Shown here: piece by piece, positions 6,138-9,724 of the stretch | Position numbering within the stretch: the stretch's first letter is position 1 | Layout: each line of letters opens with the position of its first letter | Source: DASULK01 sp036278255 | Lineage (GTDB): Bacteria > Actinomycetota > Actinomycetes > Mycobacteriales > Micromonosporaceae | NCBI GenBank assembly: GCA_036278255.1 | Contig: DASULK010000062.1 | Coordinates: 1-9,724 of the forward strand | DNA: 9,724 nt | Direction of reading: 5' to 3' | Translations under genes and position numbers: made by a program | Notes under the pieces: model-generated | Database searches by the model: none | Seen by the model: the letters and a program-made list of their open reading frames with translations, nothing else | What the model was told of the DNA's origin: nothing

Positions 6138-6143
6138 ATCATA
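6138..6143 (-). promoter_or_regulatory. Candidate -10 element (TATGAT) for the leader ORF/GNAT transcript
   Basis: TATGAT on the minus strand matches the TATAAT consensus at 5 of 6 bases. A transcript starting near 6131 would have a leader of about 20 bases before the short ORF, with the AGGAGG properly placed. No good -35 hexamer is visible at 16-18 bases upstream, so support is partial. Confidence 0.4.
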
Positions 6144-6372
6144 CGCCGATACCGGGGCGACACCGGCAGAGACGATCAACTTGACGATCCGATCCGGTCC
6201 GGGATGTGGACCGACCGGGACGACGGGGTACTCCCCAGAATCTGCGGACTACCATCGACAGAGCAGCAGTAGAGCCGAAGTCGCCGTCCCCATCCGCAGA
6301 CAGCCCGCAGGTGCTGATAAGGATCCCAGCGCGACGTCGGCGGCCGGGCGAACCACAATTCGAGGTGATGTC

Positions 6373-7689
6373 ATGACCGGCACGACGCTCGACGACTACG
6401 CCGACCGCTATGCCCGGCGGGTGCGCGGCATGACCGTGTCGGAGATCCGCGCCCTCTTCGCCGTCGCCAATCGACCGGAGGTCGTGTCACTCGCCGGCGG
6501 TTCCCCCTACGTCACTGCCCTCCCGCTCGACGCCGTCGGTGAGATGCTCGCCCGGGTCGCGGTCGAGCAGGGCAACACGGCGCTGCAGTACGGCATCGGC
6601 CAGGGGACTCTCGAACTTCGGGAAGCCATCTGCGAGGTGATGGCCCTCTCCGGCATCGACGTGGGATGCGGGGCCTCGCCCGAGGACGTGGTGGTCACGG
6701 TCGGCGGGCAGCAGGCCCTCGATTTGGTTGCCCGCCTCTTCCTCGACCCCGGTGACGTGGTGCTGGCCGAGGGGCCGACCTACGTCGGCGCGCTAGGCGC
6801 CTTCCAGGCTGCGCAGGCACAGGTGGTCCACGTGCCGATGGACACCGACGGGCTGGTACCGGAAGCCCTAGAGCAGGCGATCACCGACGTGACCCGGGCC
6901 GGACGCCGGGCGAAGTTCCTCTACACCATCCCGAACTTCCAGAACCCCGCTGGCGTGACCTTGTCGGAGGAGCGCCGCGAGCGGATCCTCGACATTTGCG
7001 AGCAAGCCGGCCTCCTGGTGGTTGAGGACGACCCGTACGGCCAACTTAGCTTCGATGAGGAAGCGCCGGCGCCGCTGCGGGCCCGACGCCGGCACGGCGT
7101 GATCTACCTCAGCACCTTCTCCAAGACCTTCGCGCCCGGGCTTCGGGTCGGCTGGGTCCTGGCCCCCCACGCCGTACGGGACAAGTTGGTGATCGCCAGC
7201 GAGGCACAGATCCTCTGCCCGAGCACCTTTGCCCAGGCGGCGGTCACCACCTACCTCTCCACGATGCCCTGGCGGGAGCAACTCAAGACCTACCGGGAGA
7301 TCTACCGGGAGCGGCGGGACGCGCTGCTCTCGGCGCTGGCCGACCTGATGCCCGCCGGCACCACCTGGACCGAACCCGAAGGGGGACTCTTCGTCTGGGC
7401 GACCCTCCCCGACGGGCTGGACTCGAAGGCGATGATGCCGCGGGCCATCAACGCTCGGGTGGCTTACGTGCCGGGCACCGGCTTCTACGCCGATGGGAGC
7501 GGTGCCGGCAATATGCGGCTCAACTTCTCCTTCACCCCGCCGGAGCGCATCCGGGAGGGGGTCCGCCGCCTGGCGGGGGTGATGGAGCAGGAACTGGAGC
7601 TGCGCGCCGTCTACGGCGAGTTGGGCGGCGCGGGCGGCCACCCCCGGCGTCAGGCCGGGGCCGACACACCCGGCCCGCACTTGGCATGA
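6373..7689 (+). CDS. PLP-dependent aminotransferase, class I/II (2-aminoadipate transaminase/LysN-like subgroup)
   Basis: The 438-residue fold-type I enzyme begins at ATG 6373 behind GAGGTGA (6362-6368). It transfers amino groups between an amino acid and a 2-oxo acid using PLP. The N-terminal 'VVSLAGGSPYVTALPLD' and 'LQYGIGQGTLELREAI' are typical of the LysN/MocR-type aminotransferase branch, here without the GntR DNA-binding domain. 'VGGQQALDLVARLFLDPGD' binds the phosphate, 'IPNFQNPAG' carries N191, 'VEDDPYG' carries D219 and Y222, 'STFSKTFAPGLRVGW' contains the Schiff-base lysine K251, and 'MRLNFSF' near the C-terminus provides the carboxylate-binding Arg. A 30-residue Gly-rich tail follows the fold. 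The stop overlaps the downstream ligase start (ATGA), so the two are co-translated. The actual substrate cannot be read from sequence; an amino acid linked to the ligase is an attractive inference. Confidence 0.9.
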   Translation: MTGTTLDDYADRYARRVRGMTVSEIRALFAVANRPEVVSLAGGSPYVTALPLDAVGEMLARVAVEQGNTALQYGIGQGTLELREAICEVMALSGIDVGCGASPEDVVVTVGGQQALDLVARLFLDPGDVVLAEGPTYVGALGAFQAAQAQVVHVPMDTDGLVPEALEQAITDVTRAGRRAKFLYTIPNFQNPAGVTLSEERRERILDICEQAGLLVVEDDPYGQLSFDEEAPAPLRARRRHGVIYLSTFSKTFAPGLRVGWVLAPHAVRDKLVIASEAQILCPSTFAQAAVTTYLSTMPWREQLKTYREIYRERRDALLSALADLMPAGTTWTEPEGGLFVWATLPDGLDSKAMMPRAINARVAYVPGTGFYADGSGAGNMRLNFSFTPPERIREGVRRLAGVMEQELELRAVYGELGGAGGHPRRQAGADTPGPHLA

Positions 7690-8693
7690 TCTTGCCGATG
7701 AGGACGAGCATCTCCCCGCTGTCGCCCCCCGTATCCCGCCTCGCCTTGAGCGAGTTGCGGGTCATGGTGCTGGCCGGTGGCTTGTCGTACGAGCGTGACG
7801 TGTCGCTGCGGTCGGGCCGGCGGGTCCGCGACGCCCTGCGGTCGGTGTGCGTCGAGACGGAGTTACGCGACGCGGAGAGCACACTGCTGCCCACCTTGCA
7901 GGTCGATCCACCGGACGCGGTCTTCATCGCCCTGCACGGGGCGACCGGTGAGGACGGCTCCCTGCGCGGGGTGCTCGACCTCTACGACGTGCCGTACGTG
8001 GGCTGCGACGCCCGCGCCTCCCGGCTGGCCTGGGACAAACCATCCGCCAAGACCGTCCTCCGCGAGGCGGGGATCCCCACCCCTGACTGGGTCGCGCTGC
8101 CGCACGACCGCATCTCCGAACTGGGTGCGGTCGCCGTGCTGGACCGGATCGTGGACCGTCTGGGGCTGCCGCTGATGGTGAAGCCGGCCCAGGGCGGTTC
8201 GGGTCTGGGAGCCGCGGTGGTTCGGGAGGCTGCCGAGCTGCCCGCAGCGATGGTCGGCTGCTTCGCCTACGAATCCACGGCGCTGGTCGAGCGGTACATC
8301 ACCGGCACGGATGTGGCGGTCTCCGTGGTCGATGTGGGGAACGGGCCGGAGGCGCTGCCTGCGGTCGAGATCGTGCCCCGCAACGGCCTCTACGACTATG
8401 CGGCGCGTTACACGGCCGGGCTGACCACCTGGCATGCCCCGGCCCGGCTAGCACCGGAGGTGGCGGCTCACGTCGCCGAGGTGGCACTGGCCGCGCACAT
8501 CGCGCTCGGCCTCAGAGACCTGTCTCGGGTGGATCTCATCGTCGACGCAGAGGGGCGACCGCACGTCCTGGAGGTCAACGTCTCGCCGGGGATGACCGAG
8601 ACCTCGCTGCTGCCGCTGGCCGTGCAGGCCGCCAGCCGCGATCTGGGCGAACTGGTCGGCACCATGGCAGCCCGCGCCGCCGCCCGCAGCTAG
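7686..8693 (+). CDS. D-alanine--D-alanine ligase-like ATP-grasp protein
   Basis: The 335-residue cytoplasmic ligase is expected to join two D-amino acids with ATP. The N-terminal substrate domain has 'LAGGLSYERDVSLRSG' with E36, and 'ALHGATGEDGSLRGVLDLYDVPYVG'. The ATP-grasp part has 'DKPSAKTVLREAGIPTP', 'MVKPAQGGSGLG' (K166, S172), 'YDYAARYTAG' (R241, Y242), 'DLSRVDLIVD' and 'LEVNVSPGMTETSLLP' (E296, N298). Departures from classic Ddl are GSG for GSS, AARY for EAKY and ENVSPG-type NV for NT. The retained Tyr after R241 corresponds to the residue linked to D-Ala rather than D-lactate use. ATG 7686 overlaps the aminotransferase stop; ATG 7698 is an alternative, and neither has a strong Shine-Dalgarno, consistent with coupling. 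Actinomycetes usually keep a main ddl elsewhere, so this may be a second, divergent copy. Confidence 0.87.
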   Translation: MILPMRTSISPLSPPVSRLALSELRVMVLAGGLSYERDVSLRSGRRVRDALRSVCVETELRDAESTLLPTLQVDPPDAVFIALHGATGEDGSLRGVLDLYDVPYVGCDARASRLAWDKPSAKTVLREAGIPTPDWVALPHDRISELGAVAVLDRIVDRLGLPLMVKPAQGGSGLGAAVVREAAELPAAMVGCFAYESTALVERYITGTDVAVSVVDVGNGPEALPAVEIVPRNGLYDYAARYTAGLTTWHAPARLAPEVAAHVAEVALAAHIALGLRDLSRVDLIVDAEGRPHVLEVNVSPGMTETSLLPLAVQAASRDLGELVGTMAARAAARS

Positions 8694-8721
8694 CGCATGC
8701 GGCGCCCGTACCCCAATCCTT

Positions 8722-8748
8722 GCCAGCCGGAACTCGCCAGCCGGGACT
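8722..8748 (+). repeat. Short imperfect direct repeat upstream of the second GNAT gene
   Basis: GCCAGCCGGAACT (8722-8734) and GCCAGCCGGGACT (8736-8748) match at 12 of 13 bases with a 14-base period, in the 120-base gap between the ligase and the GNAT gene. It could be an operator, or chance in high-GC sequence. Confidence 0.45.
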
Positions 8749-8813
8749 GAACGACCCGAGGGCGACGAAAAGTCCGTTGGCTGCCGGTTGCCAGATCCGC
8801 CATGCTGGCGGCC

Positions 8814-9302
8814 ATGCTGATCAGAGACGCCACTCCGGATGATTGGCCGGCGATCTGGCCCTTCCTGCACGAGATCGTCGCCGCTGGCGAAACCTACACC
8901 TACGACCGCGACCTGACCGAGGCCCAGGCCCGCGCGATCTGGATGTTGGAACCCCCTGGGCGGACGGTGGTGGCGGTCGACTCGGACGAGACCGTGCTGG
9001 GCACCGCCAAGATGAACCCCAACCAGGGGGGAGGAGGGTCGCACGTCGCCAGCGCGAGCTTCATGGTCGATCCCCGGTACAGCGGGCGAGGTATCGGTCG
9101 GGCCCTCGGCGAGGAGGCTCTCCGCTGGGCCCGAACCGAGGGGTACCGGGCGATGCAATTCAACGCGGTGGTAGAGACGAACACCCGGGCGGTCGCGCTG
9201 TGGCGGTCGCTCGGCTTCGAGGTGCTGACGACGGTGCCGGAGGCGTTCCACCACCCGGCGCACGGCTATATCGGGCTGCACATCATGTACCAACGACTCT
9301 GA
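8814..9302 (+). CDS. GNAT-family N-acetyltransferase (phosphinothricin acetyltransferase-like architecture)
   Basis: The 162-residue single-domain acetyltransferase transfers acetyl from acetyl-CoA to an unidentified amine. 'IRDATPDDWPAIWPFLHEIVAAGETYTY' is the usual GNAT opening. Motif A is 'FMVDPRYSGRGIGRALGEEALRWAR' with the pyrophosphate loop R92-G-I-G95, followed by 'MQFNAVVETNTRAVALWRSLGFEVL' (motif B) and a C-terminal 'GYIGLHIMYQRL' strand. I prefer ATG 8814 because homologues begin close to 'LIRDA'; ATG 8802 would add four residues. No Shine-Dalgarno precedes either. TTGGCT (8777-8782) and CATGCT (8801-8806) with 18-base spacing place a start of transcription at about 8814, suggesting a leaderless message. 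A strong bidirectional hairpin follows the stop. Confidence 0.88.
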   Translation: MLIRDATPDDWPAIWPFLHEIVAAGETYTYDRDLTEAQARAIWMLEPPGRTVVAVDSDETVLGTAKMNPNQGGGGSHVASASFMVDPRYSGRGIGRALGEEALRWARTEGYRAMQFNAVVETNTRAVALWRSLGFEVLTTVPEAFHHPAHGYIGLHIMYQRL

Positions 9303-9307
9303 CCGCG

Positions 9308-9343
9308 TTCCGGTGCCGGCCCAGGAACAGGCCGGCACCGGAA
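9308..9343. terminator. Bidirectional terminator between convergent genes
   Basis: TTCCGGTGCCGGCC (9308-9321) and GGCCGGCACCGGAA (9330-9343) form a perfect 14-bp stem with an 8-base loop. It starts 6 bases after the GNAT stop and 16 bases past the stop of the minus-strand gene, so it can serve both transcripts. Confidence 0.88.
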
Positions 9344-9358
9344 GGGCTGCTGGCCTGT

Positions 9359-9724
9359 CTAGGGCGTGGCATCCCGGGGGGCTCCGGTGACGGAGGCAGA
9401 TTCTTCCTCACCGGCCGTGGCGGGCTCCTCGTCCGGAATCTCCGTGGATTTCTCCGCAGGTTTCTTTGTGGGGCTCTCCGCGAGGCTTTTCGACGGGTCC
9501 TGGTCCGAGCGCTCCGCCGCGGCCGGCTGCTGACTCAGGCTCGACGGCGCCTGCCACTGAATCCGTGGCGGCTCAGCGAGCGGCCGCCCCCCGAACTCGG
9601 CCAACCACGCTGCGACCAGGGCGAGGTTCTCCCGCCACACCGATTCGGGGATCGGCGGCAGGATGTCGTCCCACAGGGAGAGGAAGGTGCCCCGCAACTG
9701 CAACCGGCCGTAGGGGCGGGCCAG
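9359..9724 (-). CDS. C-terminal part of an unrecognised protein (5' truncated by window)
   Basis: The frame is open to the window edge and ends at TAG 9361-9359, showing the last 121 residues. A TTG at 9703 is a possible start, but the reading continues upstream (LARPYGR), so truncation is more likely. The first 55 residues look folded and Trp-rich ('FLSLWDDILPPIPESVWRENLALVAAWLAEFGG'). The last 60 are disordered and rich in Ser, Glu, Pro, Lys and Ala. I recognise no family. The conserved gene order would put parB/parA further along this strand, but this segment does not look like the ParB C-terminus. Confidence 0.65.
   Translation of the reverse strand: MARPYGRLQLRGTFLSLWDDILPPIPESVWRENLALVAAWLAEFGGRPLAEPPRIQWQAPSSLSQQPAAAERSDQDPSKSLAESPTKKPAEKSTEIPDEEPATAGEEESASVTGAPRDATP

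Larger units (their letters stand above)
6060..6372. other. 313-bp divergent intergenic region
   Basis: It lies between the divergent GNAT (minus) and aminotransferase (plus) genes. The GNAT-proximal part holds a short leader ORF, a hairpin and a candidate -10 on the minus strand. On the plus side TTGACG at 6181-6186 resembles a -35 hexamer, but no TANNNT lies 16-18 bases behind it. GAGGTGA (6362-6368) is the aminotransferase ribosome site. I see no repeat, RNA gene or parS-like palindrome here. Confidence 0.6.

Noticed and set aside
6181..6372. Open frame extending the aminotransferase upstream by 64 codons
   Set aside because: The translated segment is compositionally random, with no ribosome site; ATG 6373 has GAGGTGA.
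1..9724. parS palindromes, tRNA/rRNA genes, CRISPR arrays, insertion sequences or phage genes
   Set aside because: I looked for GTTTCACGTGAAAC-like sites because the par locus should be near, and for regularly spaced repeats, transposase motifs and cloverleaf patterns; none was found.

Overview
This is a high-GC chromosomal window from an actinomycete. Codon use is strongly G/C-ended, and five of the eight complete genes I annotate start at GTG. Gene order is the best taxonomic clue: end of a MurJ/MviN-linked pseudokinase protein, ECF sigma factor, its membrane regulator, trxB, trxA, cwlM-type amidase, then an oppositely oriented acetyltransferase. As I recall, this matches M. tuberculosis Rv3910 (mviN), sigM, Rv3912, trxB2, trxC, cwlM, Rv3916c, which lies just beside parB/parA and the replication origin. 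The aminotransferase/Ddl pair inserted after this block suggests a Micromonosporaceae-like genome, but that is inference.

Layout. Bases 2-691 hold the 3' part of a membrane protein with one transmembrane helix and an extracytoplasmic beta-rich domain. Bases 728-2415 hold an ECF sigma factor (SigM-like) and a single-pass probable anti-sigma factor, overlapping by GTGA. A 177-bp gap carries a perfect SigR-type promoter match (GGGAAT-N18-GTT) in front of trxB-trxA (2593-3911). A strong hairpin follows trxA, then cwlM (4142-5308). A GNAT protein on the minus strand (5373-6059) converges on cwlM, and a 13-bp tandem repeat plus an inverted repeat lie between them. The 313-bp gap 6060-6372 carries a short leader ORF with an ideal Shine-Dalgarno, reading toward the GNAT gene. 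Then come a PLP aminotransferase and a D-Ala-D-Ala ligase-like ATP-grasp protein overlapping by ATGA (6373-8693), a second GNAT (8814-9302), a 14-bp perfect-stem terminator, and the C-terminal part of an unrecognised minus-strand gene running off the window.

How it fits together. The region combines envelope construction (MurJ-associated pseudokinase, CwlM, Ddl-like ligase) with thiol redox control (thioredoxin system) under two ECF-type inputs: the encoded SigM-like factor and, through the trxB promoter, a SigR-like factor encoded elsewhere. I see no phage, insertion sequence, CRISPR array, RNA gene or clearly novel multi-gene system. The most interesting items are the GNAT leader ORF, the amidase that keeps its zinc ligands where the mycobacterial CwlM is thought not to, and the divergent Ddl paired with an aminotransferase.
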